DNA from: Vibrio zhugei
GTDB lineage: Bacteria; Pseudomonadota; Gammaproteobacteria; Enterobacterales; Vibrionaceae
Direction of reading: 5' to 3'
Assembly (NCBI RefSeq): GCF_003716875.1
Contig: NZ_CP033078.1
Coordinates: 1,116,001 to 1,180,000, forward strand
Length of the DNA stretch: 64,000 bases
The translations under genes were made by a program, and so were the position numbers. The notes beneath the pieces are model-generated. The model searched no databases and was not told where the DNA came from. It worked only from the letters and a program-made list of their open reading frames with translations. Within the stretch, counting starts at the first letter, position 1, and every line of letters starts with the position of its first letter. Positions 26,103 to 37,151 of this stretch are shown here, one piece after another.

Positions 26103-27191
26103 TTACTCTTTGAGTGATATCTCAAAGGTGCCTTTGGGTGTAATAGGCAAATATTTCTTATAGAAATTGAGGTAATTTTGCTCAGGGTTAAGATCTTTAA
26201 ATAGTGATGGATACATCGCTTTAGCAAAGAATTGGAAGGCGCTCGCATCCATGATTGAACGAGAAATGTAGTGGTAAATCCCATAGATACGGTCGTTTTT
26301 CACTGCCGGTAAGCTTGACCAACCCATGCGTTGTTTATAGCCTTCAAGGCGCTCACGAGCAACTTTGTGAGAGATACCTTGCCCCATCAAGATGGATTGA
26401 TCATTTTTACCAAACTCAGTACCACTCAAAATAATGATATCCGGTTTGGAAGAGAGAACCTGCTCAGGGTTGAGGTGGCCCCAGTTTTTGATAAACGGTG
26501 CAGAAATATTCTCACCGCCCACCATCATAGCAATCTTACCCCACATATTTTCGCCGAAGGTAAAGCCATACTCTTGTGGGCCTGGGAAGCCGAATTCAAT
26601 GTACACTTTGGGTTTCGGTAGATTAGCCGACTTGATGCGATTAAGAACTTGCTCAACATCTTTTTTGTAGTCTGCAGCAATGGTATTGGCACGTTCAACT
26701 TGGCCTGTCAACTGACCAATGATTTGTGTGCTTTTAACATGGGTCTTGATGGTTTGAGCATTGTAATCCACCACGACAACATGAATGCCTGCGTCTTCTA
26801 AGCGATACAACTGGCCTTGCAAGGTCTGATATTGCCACGTCGCCAGTAACAGGACATCAGGTTTTAAACTGATGACTTTTTCCATTGAGAATGTCTGTGT
26901 ATTCACGTTGCCGACTTCAGGCAATGTGGCTAACGATGGACGATGTTTGACATACATTGCCCAGTTTTTAGGGCGCCATTTTTGCCAAATATCTTTCGAC
27001 ATTCCGACCACGTGATCGAACGATTTTTCACCGCCGATTGCCATGTAATCTTCACCGTAAAACCCAACCACAACACGCTTGGCCGGTAAATCCAGAGTGA
27101 TTTGACGTCCTAAAACATCGGTGATAGTTTCCGTTTTCGCCATACTTGGCAAGGATAGAAAGAGACATAAAAGAAAGAATAGTTTTTTCAT
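26103..27191 (-). CDS. Iron-complex ABC transporter, periplasmic binding protein
   Basis: A 362-residue class III binding protein (FecB/BtuF fold) with a Sec signal peptide (MKKLFFLLCLFLSLPSMA). Fold markers include 'ITDVLGRQITLDLPAKRVVV', 'MEKVISLKPDVLLLA' and the C-terminal 'LPAVKNDRIYGIYHYISRS'. A 'GFPGPQEYGFTFGENMWG' stretch marks a subgroup associated with siderophore or other iron complexes. It is divergent from its permease and ATPase genes across a Fur-like site, so iron is the likely cargo. Its terminator was split by the adjacent IS element. Cobalamin binding cannot be excluded. Confidence 0.85.
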   Translation of the reverse strand: MKKLFFLLCLFLSLPSMAKTETITDVLGRQITLDLPAKRVVVGFYGEDYMAIGGEKSFDHVVGMSKDIWQKWRPKNWAMYVKHRPSLATLPEVGNVNTQTFSMEKVISLKPDVLLLATWQYQTLQGQLYRLEDAGIHVVVVDYNAQTIKTHVKSTQIIGQLTGQVERANTIAADYKKDVEQVLNRIKSANLPKPKVYIEFGFPGPQEYGFTFGENMWGKIAMMVGGENISAPFIKNWGHLNPEQVLSSKPDIIILSGTEFGKNDQSILMGQGISHKVARERLEGYKQRMGWSSLPAVKNDRIYGIYHYISRSIMDASAFQFFAKAMYPSLFKDLNPEQNYLNFYKKYLPITPKGTFEISLKE

Positions 27192-27217
27192 CGAACCGTC
27201 TTTTTGTTTGTATTAAT

Positions 27218-27236
27218 AGTAATGATTATCATATTT
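27218..27236. promoter_or_regulatory. Fur box in the divergent iron-transport promoter
   Basis: AATGATTATCAT (27221-27232) matches the centre of the 19-bp Fur consensus; about 14 of 19 positions agree over the full site. It lies 27 bp before the binding-protein start and about 95 bp before the permease start. A TATAAT -10 box for the permease transcript is at 27244-27249. Confidence 0.8.
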
Positions 27237-27330
27237 ATTTGTGTATAATGTCGCAACTTATTAATTAGGATTTCGCTGTTAATTTGATACACAGTGTAAA
27301 ATTTTTGGCATTGAGTCGTTAAGGTAACTT

Positions 27331-28383
27331 ATGCAATCATCTGCGATGTGTGCTGCGATAGAAGCACAACGTGCGAGCGAGAAGAAACGTCAGCACGCCA
27401 TTATCCTGATTGGTGCACTACTGTGCATCTCATTCATTGGTGACATTGCCTCTGGCCCGTCTATGTTAAACGTGAGCCAAGTGCTTTATGCCGTCGCTAA
27501 CACTTTAGGCTTTTCCACCAATGTTGATTCCACCACTTATATTATAGTCTCTAACCTACGTATGCCCATTGCGATTATGGCGGTCGTGGTTGGAGGAAGC
27601 TTGGGTGTGGGTGGTGCTGAAATGCAGACGTTACTGAATAACCCAATGGCCAGCCCTTATACACTTGGTATGGCTGCCGCTGCTGGCTTTGGTGCCGCGT
27701 TGATGCTGTATGTGGGTTCGCTCGGTTTGGAGAGCCAATATGCGATTCCGCTTGGTGCGTTTATCTGCTGTATGCTCTCGGCTTGTTTTCTCTTTACTCT
27801 GGCTCGTATGCGCCATATTAGCTCTGGGCAACTGATCCTCGCAGGCATCTCACTGCTGTTTCTTTTTCAGTCTTTGTTGTCTTTGGTCCAGTTTGTGGCG
27901 TCTCCGGAATTAAGCCAACAGATTCTCTTCTGGTTATTTGGTAGTTTGTCGAAAGCCTCTTGGAGTAATGTCGCCTTAGTGTCTGTTGTGGTGCTAGGGT
28001 GTTTCGCCTTTTTGATGCGTGATGCTTGGAAGTTAACCGCGTTACGTTTAGGTGAGGAGCGAGCGAAGAGTCTCGGCGTTGATGTGACCAAGTTACGTCT
28101 GAAAACCTTATTTTTAGTCGCATTGATGACGGCGACGGTAACCAGCTTTGTGGGAATCATTGGCTTTATTGGGATTGTCGCGCCTAACATTGCGCGCATG
28201 ATCGTCGGTGAAGATCAGCGCTTTTTCTTGCCGCTCTCCTTTTTGGTTGGTAGCTTTTTACTGTCGAGTGCGTCTGTCCTATCAAAAATGATTGTACCGG
28301 GAGCGCTTTTCCCAATTGGTATCGTCACGGCCATTATTGGTGTGCCGTTCTTTTTCTGGCTGATTATTGCAGGGAGACGATAA
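27331..28383 (+). CDS. Iron-complex ABC transporter permease (FecCD family)
   Basis: A 350-residue permease with about ten hydrophobic segments. FecCD markers: 'LRMPIAIMAVVVGGSLGVGGAEMQTLLNNPMASPYTLGMAAAAGFGAAL', and 'IGFIGIVAPNIARMIVGEDQRFFLPLSFLVGSFLLS' near the end. The 'NPMASP' loop and the glycine-rich stretch are family hallmarks. The homodimer forms the inner-membrane channel. It is divergent from the binding protein and runs directly into the ATPase gene. Confidence 0.93.
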   Translation: MQSSAMCAAIEAQRASEKKRQHAIILIGALLCISFIGDIASGPSMLNVSQVLYAVANTLGFSTNVDSTTYIIVSNLRMPIAIMAVVVGGSLGVGGAEMQTLLNNPMASPYTLGMAAAAGFGAALMLYVGSLGLESQYAIPLGAFICCMLSACFLFTLARMRHISSGQLILAGISLLFLFQSLLSLVQFVASPELSQQILFWLFGSLSKASWSNVALVSVVVLGCFAFLMRDAWKLTALRLGEERAKSLGVDVTKLRLKTLFLVALMTATVTSFVGIIGFIGIVAPNIARMIVGEDQRFFLPLSFLVGSFLLSSASVLSKMIVPGALFPIGIVTAIIGVPFFFWLIIAGRR

Positions 28384-29163
28384 ATGCTGCATGTACAGGA
28401 CTTAAACGTCAAACTTGGCGATCTTACCCTTGCAGAAAATATGAACTTTTCTTTAAACCCAGGGGATATCAACGTACTGATCGGTCCAAATGGCACCGGG
28501 AAAAGTACGCTACTGAAAACCTTGTTTGGGGATATCAAATCCCAAAGTGGTGAGATCACGTTTAACCAGCATCGCCTGGATCATGGCAGCTTGGCGGATT
28601 GGCGTGAACGGATTGGTTATATGCCTCAAGATATCTGCTTAGATGTCAGTCTCACGGTGGTAGAGGTTGTGTTGTTGGGGCGTTTGGATGCGCTAAGTTG
28701 GCGTATTGAAGACCACATGTTGGCCGAAGCCATTCAAGTATTGGATGAGATAGGCTTGGCACATTTGGCGAATAGGGATGTGAGAACATTGAGCGGTGGT
28801 CAATGTCAAATGGTACTGTTCGCGCAAGCTGTGTTACGACGCCCTGAGTTTTTGATGTTGGATGAACCAGTTAGTGCATTGGATTTGCATTTTCAGCAGG
28901 TCATGCTGGAACACCTTGTGCGAAAAACACGTGAAACCCAGTGGACCTCGGTCATGGTATTGCACGATCTCAATTTGGCGTCTCAGTATGCCGATAAGTT
29001 ATTGGTGGTCAAAGGCGGTCAAATCGTGGCAATGGGAAGACCTGAGCATATCCTGACGCCTGAGTTGATCAGTGATGTGTATGGTGTTTCCGCGGAAGTG
29101 TCATATGATACGCAAGGGGTGCCTTTTGTACGCACACAGCGAGCCTCAGCTTGCGCCGTATAA
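28384..29163 (+). CDS. Iron-complex ABC transporter ATP-binding protein
   Basis: A 259-residue ATPase of the FecE/BtuD type. Walker A 'GPNGTGKST', Q-loop 'YMPQDI', signature 'LSGGQCQMV', Walker B 'FLMLDEPVSALDL' and switch 'VLHDLNLA'. Its ATG follows the permease TAA directly, so the two are coupled. It drives import of the iron complex captured by the divergent binding protein. Confidence 0.93.
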   Translation: MLHVQDLNVKLGDLTLAENMNFSLNPGDINVLIGPNGTGKSTLLKTLFGDIKSQSGEITFNQHRLDHGSLADWRERIGYMPQDICLDVSLTVVEVVLLGRLDALSWRIEDHMLAEAIQVLDEIGLAHLANRDVRTLSGGQCQMVLFAQAVLRRPEFLMLDEPVSALDLHFQQVMLEHLVRKTRETQWTSVMVLHDLNLASQYADKLLVVKGGQIVAMGRPEHILTPELISDVYGVSAEVSYDTQGVPFVRTQRASACAV

Positions 29164-29317
29164 GACGATAGCCACCATAAGGACTCATGGACTACACTCA
29201 CTGAACGCTTCGGCTAAATGTCTATAATTGTGCGCAATTATATTGTACGCTAGGTTATGAAGAATCATTCAAGCATATTGGTAGCCTTAGCGCTGCCAGC
29301 ATAAAAAGGAAAATCGC

Positions 29318-29863
29318 ATGAGTTCTATTTACGATATTGAAATCGTCACCATTGATGGTCAAAAACAAACAGTGGGTGATTACGCGGGAAAGGCATTGCT
29401 CATCGTTAATGTGGCTTCAGAGTGTGGTCTGACACCTCAATATGAGGCGTTGGAAGCGTTGTACCAAGCACGTAAAGACGATGGTCTAACGATTCTTGGT
29501 TTCCCTTGTAACCAGTTTGGTGCACAAGAACCGGGTGAAGAAAAAGAGATTCAATCATTTTGTACCAGCCGGTTTGGTGTGACTTTCCCTATGTTCAGTA
29601 AAATTGAAGTGAATGGTGAAAATCGTCACCCGCTGTACCAAGCTCTGCTTCAAGCGCAGCCTGAACGCACAACGGCGCCAGATAGCGGTTTTGTTGAAAA
29701 ACTGCAAAGCCTAGGTATCTCGACATCGGAAGGTGACATTCTGTGGAACTTTGAAAAATTCCTTGTCAGTAAAGAGGGTCAGGTTATTGGTCACTTTGCC
29801 CCAGATATGACACCGGATCATGCTATCTTGACACAAGCATTAGACAGTGCCCTTGCCAAATAG
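29318..29863 (+). CDS. Glutathione peroxidase family protein
   Basis: A 181-residue thiol peroxidase. The catalytic Cys is in 'VNVASECGLTPQYEAL' (in place of selenocysteine), with the partner Gln in 'GFPCNQFGAQEPG' and the Trp in 'ILWNFEKFLV', giving the usual catalytic triad. No leader is seen, so it acts in the cytoplasm on hydrogen or lipid peroxides. E. coli BtuE is the likely relative, but here it has its own promoter region, 154 bp after the ATPase gene, and a terminator. Confidence 0.93.
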   Translation: MSSIYDIEIVTIDGQKQTVGDYAGKALLIVNVASECGLTPQYEALEALYQARKDDGLTILGFPCNQFGAQEPGEEKEIQSFCTSRFGVTFPMFSKIEVNGENRHPLYQALLQAQPERTTAPDSGFVEKLQSLGISTSEGDILWNFEKFLVSKEGQVIGHFAPDMTPDHAILTQALDSALAK

Positions 29864-29896
29864 TAGGCGTATGGATTCATAAGCCTGTTCAGAGTA

Positions 29897-29926
29897 TCCC
29901 AATGTCGTTTGGCATTGGGATTTTTT
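29897..29926 (+). terminator. Intrinsic terminator after the glutathione peroxidase gene
   Basis: TCCCAATG (29897-29904) pairs with CATTGGGA (29913-29920), followed by six T residues. Confidence 0.9.
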
Positions 29927-30047
29927 ATGCTCTATTAATCGAGTCGATAAAAAATATTTTTGTGATCTACCTATCTTTTTTAAGGAAAAGAAGCCACAAT
30001 TGTCACGTTTTTATCAATAACTATTGGACTTGGATGTAAGAGGCAGA

Positions 30048-31238
30048 ATGACAGATACCATGACAACCGCATCACCAACATCACGACAAACGCAGTATTT
30101 GCGCGTGTTTATGATTGGATTTAGTGCGTTTATTTTTAATACCACTGAATTTGTTCCTGTTGGGCTGTTATCGGATATCGCCCGAGACTTTAGTATGAGT
30201 ACCGCCGATACCGGTTGGATGCTGACGATTTATGCGTGGATTGTGGCAACACTGTCGTTGCCTTTAATGATGGCAACCGGGCGTATTGAGCGTAAGACGC
30301 TACTTTTGGGTGTCTTTGGGCTCTTTATCCTCAGTCATATCGCTTCCGCGTTTGCCACTACATTTACGGCTTTAATCGTGAGTCGCGCTGGTGTGGCGTT
30401 CGCGCATGCCATCTTTTGGTCGATTACGGCTTCTATTGCGATTCGGGTTGCTCCTCCGGGCAAGAAGACGCTTGCGCTGAGTTCATTGGCAACAGGGACA
30501 TCGCTCGCTATGATCCTTGGCGTGCCGATTGGACGGATGATTGGTCAGTTGGCAGGGTGGAGAGTCACCTTTGCGGGTATCGGCCTTTTAGCCTTCGTCA
30601 TTATGGTGCTGTTATGGCGATTGTTGCCAGCGTTACCGAGTTTACTGCAAGATTCAGGAAAGACGTTGCCGCGTTTATTGCGTAATCGCAAGTTAATGGG
30701 ATTGTACCTCTTTATCTTCTTACTATTTACCGCGCATTATACCGCTTACAGTTATATCGAACCTTTCGTACAAGATATTGGTATGGTGAGTAAGAGTGTG
30801 ACCACCGTATTGCTCTTGCTATTTGGTGGGGCTGGTATTGCCGGCAGTATGCTGTTCAGCCGTTATGGGGAAAGTCACAATACGCCATTACTGATTAGCC
30901 AATTAGTACTGATGATAGCGTGTACAGGAGGCTTGCTGCTTGCGGTTAATCATACTTGGTCATTGATGGTTACGGTGATGTTCTGGGGAACGGCCTTGAT
31001 GGTCGCGACGCTGGCCATTCAAGTTAAAGTGCTGAGCATTGACCCTAACGCGTCTGATATGATCCAATCGATGTATTCTGGCATCATTAATCTTGGTATT
31101 GGTTCGGGAGCGTTAATTGGCTCTCAAGTCATACAGATGTCATCATTAAGCAACATTGGTTTTGCTGGAATGGCGTTTGCTGGATGTGCATTATTACTGA
31201 TGGTATTGATGTTACGTAAGTACCCAGAGTTACGTTAA
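30048..31238 (+). CDS. sotB: Sugar efflux transporter of the MFS, SotB-like
   Basis: A protein of about 396 residues with twelve predicted membrane helices. It aligns well from memory with E. coli SotB (YdeA): 'AFIFNTTEFVPVGLLSDIA', 'MLTIYAWIVATLSLPLMM', 'SRAGVAFAHAIFWSITASIAIR' and 'LFTAHYTAYSYIEPFVQ'. SotB exports arabinose and other sugars or IPTG; the natural substrate here is not evident. ATG 30048 with AAGAGGCAG upstream is preferred to TTG 30024. It stands alone between terminators. Confidence 0.88.
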   Translation: MTDTMTTASPTSRQTQYLRVFMIGFSAFIFNTTEFVPVGLLSDIARDFSMSTADTGWMLTIYAWIVATLSLPLMMATGRIERKTLLLGVFGLFILSHIASAFATTFTALIVSRAGVAFAHAIFWSITASIAIRVAPPGKKTLALSSLATGTSLAMILGVPIGRMIGQLAGWRVTFAGIGLLAFVIMVLLWRLLPALPSLLQDSGKTLPRLLRNRKLMGLYLFIFLLFTAHYTAYSYIEPFVQDIGMVSKSVTTVLLLLFGGAGIAGSMLFSRYGESHNTPLLISQLVLMIACTGGLLLAVNHTWSLMVTVMFWGTALMVATLAIQVKVLSIDPNASDMIQSMYSGIINLGIGSGALIGSQVIQMSSLSNIGFAGMAFAGCALLLMVLMLRKYPELR

Positions 31239-31257
31239 TTTTTATCATAAATTATCT

Positions 31258-31291
31258 ATAAAAAAGCGCCTATGAAAGGCGCTTTTTTTTT
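31258..31291 (+). terminator. Intrinsic terminator after sotB
   Basis: AGCGCC (31265-31270) and GGCGCT (31278-31283) form the stem, with an A-tract before it and nine T residues after it. Confidence 0.92.
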
Positions 31292-31496
31292 GCAACGCCC
31301 ATATAAAATGGTCTCATTTAGGGGGAGGCAAGGCCATAATACATGGGCGTACTATAAGGTTAAGCAGTATCGTCATGAGTATCAATCGGTATCATGAAAA
31401 AATGCGAAATAAACACGGTTGAATAAGCAATTAGTGTCTTATTAACTTGTTGTTTAAAATTATATTTTTCTTTTAAAAATAAGTATCTTGTCTCGC

Positions 31497-32492
31497 TCAG
31501 CGTGTGGACTCTCTGACAATCAGTTCACCCGAATAGATTTGGTGGGTCATAGTGACGGTTTCTTTATTGCTATAACGAATGGCGAGCTGCATGGCGGCAT
31601 CGGTCAGTTCTAAGATAGGTAGCGAGACGGTCGATAGGCTAGGAATAGAGAAGCCTGCCGCGGGTTCATTATCAATACCGATGACGGCAATATCATTTGG
31701 GACGTGTAATCCTGCATCATGCAGCGCTCTTAACGCACCTAAAGCCATGTCATCATTACAGGCGAAAATGGCAGTAAAGGGAGAGGGCGACTGTAAGAGT
31801 TTAACGGTGCAGTCATAACCCGTTTGCATGGTATTTTCTCCCTCAGCCGTCCAACTTTCGGGCAGCTCAGGGTGCAGTGGGGTTAACAGTTCTTGATAGA
31901 CTTCATAACGGCGGCGACCAGTTTCGCTATCGAGCGGGGAGGTGATGCAGGCGATATCACGATGACCTAGCTCTAATAGATGTTGCATCGCGATTCGTGC
32001 CAACTGAGTTTGTTCAAGCCCAAAACTGACCAGTTTATCGGTCGATAATTGGCGATTCAGCGCAATCAGTGGAATATTCACTTCGGCCTGCAATTCGACT
32101 AACTGTTCACTGGTTAAGTGGCGACTGTAGAGTAAAATGGCGTCACAACGTTGAAAGGCCAGCGCCCGCACCGACTCTTTTTCACCCGCGGCCTGTTTTT
32201 TACTGTTCACCACCACGAGCTTTTTATTCGCTTTTTGAACGCATTGCTCCGCTTGAAAGAGGATATTGCCGAAATAGTTACTTTGAAATTCGGGTAATAT
32301 CAATCCAATGGTATTGGATATTTTCGTCGCTAACGCTTGTGCCACTCCACTGGGATGATAATTGAGCTGTTTCATTGCCGACATGACCAGTTCTCGAGTG
32401 GCTGGTTTGACTTGACTACTGCCGTTGATCACTCGTGACACTGTCGCTTTTGATAAGCCAGTGGTCTTGCATACATCGTTAATGGTTGCCAT
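31497..32492 (-). CDS. ascG: LacI-family repressor, AscG-like
   Basis: A 331-residue regulator. The N-terminal helix-turn-helix is 'TINDVCKTTGLSKATVSRVINGS' and the hinge 'GVAQALATKISNTIGLI' precedes a periplasmic-binding-type sugar domain ('VIGIDNEPAAGF' near the end). It most resembles AscG, the repressor of the E. coli asc beta-glucoside genes. It lies 91 bp downstream of the glucosidase on the same strand, and a TGGAACCGGTTTCA operator sits before the glucosidase. It is thus very likely the local repressor. Confidence 0.85.
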   Translation of the reverse strand: MATINDVCKTTGLSKATVSRVINGSSQVKPATRELVMSAMKQLNYHPSGVAQALATKISNTIGLILPEFQSNYFGNILFQAEQCVQKANKKLVVVNSKKQAAGEKESVRALAFQRCDAILLYSRHLTSEQLVELQAEVNIPLIALNRQLSTDKLVSFGLEQTQLARIAMQHLLELGHRDIACITSPLDSETGRRRYEVYQELLTPLHPELPESWTAEGENTMQTGYDCTVKLLQSPSPFTAIFACNDDMALGALRALHDAGLHVPNDIAVIGIDNEPAAGFSIPSLSTVSLPILELTDAAMQLAIRYSNKETVTMTHQIYSGELIVRESTR

Positions 32493-32583
32493 TGCGTTGC
32501 CTCTTATACGGAAAAGCCGTCCTCTTAGGGACGGCTTATCATATCAGAAACGGCTTAAATTTCATGTGCATTTGATTGGGTAA

Positions 32584-34059
<1,476 letters not shown>

Positions 34060-34084
34060 TCATTTTAGCGGATAAATTGAAAAA

Positions 34085-34098
34085 TGGAACCGGTTTCA
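34085..34098. promoter_or_regulatory. AscG-type operator upstream of ascB
   Basis: TGGAACCGGTTTCA is a near-perfect 14-bp palindrome with central CCGG. It is close to the operator bound by E. coli AscG as I recall it (TGAAACCGGTTTCA). It lies 70 bp before ascB. Confidence 0.75.
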
Positions 34099-34310
34099 AT
34101 TAACAATTGTTCACTGGGCATTGGTTGGCCGTTGAACTGGCTTGCAGAGAATCAGAAGAAGGGGTGAGGTCGAATACACCGATTTATCTGCACAATCCCT
34201 CATTGTCGCTTTTTTTCCTTTTTTATCGACCATTAGATAGGCATAATTAACGCCCATCACATCCTCATGTGTCATCATGTACTTTATAGAGATAGAAGCA
34301 GGCGAATAGA

Positions 34311-34991
34311 TTGAAAGGTCAAGTAGTTTCGTATTGGGTTGGTAAGCGCTATGGTTTCATCATGGGCGATAATGGTATCCGCTATTTTTTGAATAGCCGT
34401 CACCTTGTCGATGTGATGGACGAAAAGCGGCTTGTCAAAGGGATTCCCGTTGAATTTGATCCTATTCGGACCCCAAAAGGGGATTATGCGACGAAAGTGT
34501 CTATCTCCGAGGTGTTTTTCAAGCGTCAGTTGACAGATTTCTTCATGAGCAAGCGAGATCAACCGAAATTAGGACGTATTGAAGCTAAGGCCTTTATCGA
34601 AACCCGGTTCTTTGAAGAAGAATATGATGCGAAAGAGCATTTGCTGATGCTGGCTGATGACTGTAATGCCAATGCGGTGTTACAGATGAAGCATCATATT
34701 ACCTCTTTCTCCAAACACAAATACAAATATGAGATGCACTCTTATAGTGGTCAACTCTCTGTTGTGACGAAGCAAGTACCTTGCGGGAGTCCTGAGCAGG
34801 CGAATCTCGCCAATGAGCAATTAGAAGAGAAAAAAAGCCAGTTTCTTGGTGAGTTTGATGATGTATTTTCAACAGAACAGTCAGAACGTGAACGTCAGTT
34901 AAAACCGCCTCATTCAATCCGCTGGTGGATGCTATTCGGTACGCTGGTTGTTGGGCTTGGTGGTACGGGGGTGTGGATCTTTGTGACCTAG
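34311..34991 (+). CDS. Cold-shock-domain protein with a C-terminal membrane anchor
   Basis: A 226-residue protein. Residues 1-65 resemble a cold-shock fold ('MKGQVVSYWVGKRYGFIMGDNGIRYFL' with later 'VKGIPVEFDPIRTPKGDYATKVSI'); the aromatic 'YGFI' replaces the usual FGFI RNA-binding strand. A hydrophilic middle region (about 75-200) has no recognised domain. One membrane helix (WWMLFGTLVVGLGGTGVWIF) ends the chain, so the fold should face the cytoplasm. It starts with TTG after a weak GCAGGCG site. Similar fusions are poorly characterised, and no function is proposed. Confidence 0.6.
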   Translation: MKGQVVSYWVGKRYGFIMGDNGIRYFLNSRHLVDVMDEKRLVKGIPVEFDPIRTPKGDYATKVSISEVFFKRQLTDFFMSKRDQPKLGRIEAKAFIETRFFEEEYDAKEHLLMLADDCNANAVLQMKHHITSFSKHKYKYEMHSYSGQLSVVTKQVPCGSPEQANLANEQLEEKKSQFLGEFDDVFSTEQSERERQLKPPHSIRWWMLFGTLVVGLGGTGVWIFVT

Positions 34992-35176
34992 TACAAGAAT
35001 TCGGTGCTCACCGTGACGCCTCCTTTCTCCATTATTAACCTAATATTAACCGAGTATAATATACCTTACTAATGCGAGCATTCGCTGGCGAGAAAGCGCG
35101 GTTTTGTCTCGTGTGATGGTATGATAACCATCGGCAAATTTGTCTATTCTTCCTTTAATCTCACTGGTAATTCTTC

Positions 35177-35839
35177 ATGTTTAAAGCTCTATTAGTTGAA
35201 GATGATTTAGATTTAGCGACGGCGCTGATTGACTATATGTCGTTAGATGGCATTGAATGTGATTACGCGTCCGATGGTCAGGTTGGCTATAATTTGATCA
35301 CGCAAAATCACTATGATGTTATTGTTCTAGATTTGAATTTACCGAAAATTAAAGGACTTGCCGTATGCCAGCGCATTCGTGAACAAGGCATTGCCACGCC
35401 AGTCTTGATGCTCACCGCATGTGATACCCTGGATGACAAACTGCAAGGCTTCAGTCATGGCGCGGATGATTACTTGGTCAAACCTTTTGCGACAGAAGAG
35501 TTGATCGTTCGTTTGAAGGCGTTGTCGCTGCGCAGAAGTGGGCAAATCTCGAAGTTAGTTGTGGCGGATTTGGTGCTTGATTTGACCAATCGCGAAGTCA
35601 CTCGCCATGGTCAGTTGATTAAGCTCTCTCCCATTGCGCTGCAAATATTAGAAGTGTTGATGCGAGAATACCCGCAAGCGGTATCGCGAGAAAAAATCGC
35701 ACAGGCGGTATGGGGTGATGAGCAGCCAGATAGCAATAGCTTGAAAGTGCACATTTTTAACATCCGTAAACAAATCGACAAACCAGATTGGACACCTCTC
35801 ATTCACACCGTACCTGGGTATGGTTTTTGTATAAAGTGA
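35177..35839 (+). CDS. Response regulator, OmpR/PhoB family
   Basis: A 220-residue two-component regulator. The receiver domain has acidic 'LVEDDLDL', phospho-acceptor 'VIVLDLNLPKIKG' and Lys in 'DDYLVKPFA'. The C-terminal winged helix includes 'LSPIALQILEVLMRE' and 'SLKVHIFNIRKQID..VPGYGFCI'. Its partner kinase starts 10 bp after it. The signal is unknown. The pair could be the CarRS system described in Vibrio, but recognition is not certain enough to name it. Confidence 0.93.
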   Translation: MFKALLVEDDLDLATALIDYMSLDGIECDYASDGQVGYNLITQNHYDVIVLDLNLPKIKGLAVCQRIREQGIATPVLMLTACDTLDDKLQGFSHGADDYLVKPFATEELIVRLKALSLRRSGQISKLVVADLVLDLTNREVTRHGQLIKLSPIALQILEVLMREYPQAVSREKIAQAVWGDEQPDSNSLKVHIFNIRKQIDKPDWTPLIHTVPGYGFCIK

Positions 35840-35849
35840 TACCTGACTG

Positions 35850-37151
35850 ATGATGAAATTTCGCCGCAGTTACAAGTTTTATTTCTTTTGTGCGATCATG
35901 ACGATTGCGACGGTGACGGTGATCAGTTTCGTGACGTTAGCCGCGAATTATTTTGTCTCGGGTATGGATGTTAGCTTACGCTATTCCATGTTAAGCGTTG
36001 TAAAACACATAGATACCCGTGATGGTCAGCCCAAAGAACTCTTGGGTTATCAAATTGCGACGCGTTGGCAAGATGTGCAAGCGCCCATTCAGCAGCAGTT
36101 CTCCCCTCTGACGAAACACCTCCAATTTGAGAAAGCCATGTTGCAACATGGATGGCTAACACCGCCTGTCAAAGCGTACTTTGTTATGCGCTATGATCGC
36201 CCCTCAGGGCAGACGGTCTACATTTCTAGGGTGTTCAGCAATCTTACTATGCAACAAACTGCTAAAGAATTTCATCAAGAGGGCAATCGTTATGGACTCA
36301 GTTTGCTCGTGTATGCGTTGGTGGCCTTATCTGTGTTTGGATTGGGGTTGTTCTTTTTATTTCGTTGCACCGCTCGGCCACAAGAGCAGTTGTTTCAGTG
36401 GGCAGAAACATTAACTACGGAGCAACTCAGCCGACCGATTCCCGACTTTCATTTTCATGAACTCAATCGTGTGGCGGCCATCATTAAAGACAGTGTTTCA
36501 TCCGCGCAAGACATGTTAGAACGCGAGCAGCAATTTTTAGCAAGTGCCAGCCATGAATTACGAACACCGATTGCGGTGGTGCGCAGTAATGCTGAGCTGA
36601 TGGATAAATTGATTGAAAAAACAGACAATGCCGCCTTGTATGATAAGCAGGCCGAGGTGATGCAGCGCATTTTGCGTGCTGGCGTCACCATGACGGATTT
36701 GTGTTCCACGCTATTATGGCTCAACCGTCGTGAGCAGCGTGAATTGCCACTGACGCCTGTGAATTTGGCCTTAATGATCGACAGCATTAGCCGTGATTTG
36801 AACTATCTATTGCGTGATAAGTCGGTGGAGGTGGAAATTCAGGTACAAGAAGCGACGTTTCCATTGCCTTCTACGCTGTGTCGTATTGTGATCAGTAATT
36901 TAATTCGTAATGCTTATCAGCATACTCTGGCGGGGAAGGTCGCGATCTTTCAATCCGGCACAACCGTAACCATCATGAATCACAATTTTGCTACTGGGGA
37001 ACAGACGGAAGAATTGGGATTTGGATTGGGACTGGAATTAACGAATCGCATCATCCAGCAGTATGATTGGTATTATGAAGTCCACGATAATGAGAGTGGA
37101 CGTGAGGTGACGATTGATTTTAGCCAGCGGGACAAAAAAGCCCACCAATAG
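35850..37151 (+). CDS. Membrane sensor histidine kinase
   Basis: A 433-residue kinase. Membrane segments lie near 12-35 and 155-175, with a periplasmic sensor of about 115 residues between them. The dimerisation domain has the phosphorylated His in 'ASASHELRTPIAVVRSN' (about 231). The catalytic domain has an N-box 'ISNLIRNAYQHT' and a short G-box 'GFGLGLELTNRII'. The ATP domain is compact. It is co-transcribed with the preceding response regulator. Its last codons overlap a terminator that belongs to scrA on the other strand. Confidence 0.92.
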   Translation: MMKFRRSYKFYFFCAIMTIATVTVISFVTLAANYFVSGMDVSLRYSMLSVVKHIDTRDGQPKELLGYQIATRWQDVQAPIQQQFSPLTKHLQFEKAMLQHGWLTPPVKAYFVMRYDRPSGQTVYISRVFSNLTMQQTAKEFHQEGNRYGLSLLVYALVALSVFGLGLFFLFRCTARPQEQLFQWAETLTTEQLSRPIPDFHFHELNRVAAIIKDSVSSAQDMLEREQQFLASASHELRTPIAVVRSNAELMDKLIEKTDNAALYDKQAEVMQRILRAGVTMTDLCSTLLWLNRREQRELPLTPVNLALMIDSISRDLNYLLRDKSVEVEIQVQEATFPLPSTLCRIVISNLIRNAYQHTLAGKVAIFQSGTTVTIMNHNFATGEQTEELGFGLGLELTNRIIQQYDWYYEVHDNESGREVTIDFSQRDKKAHQ

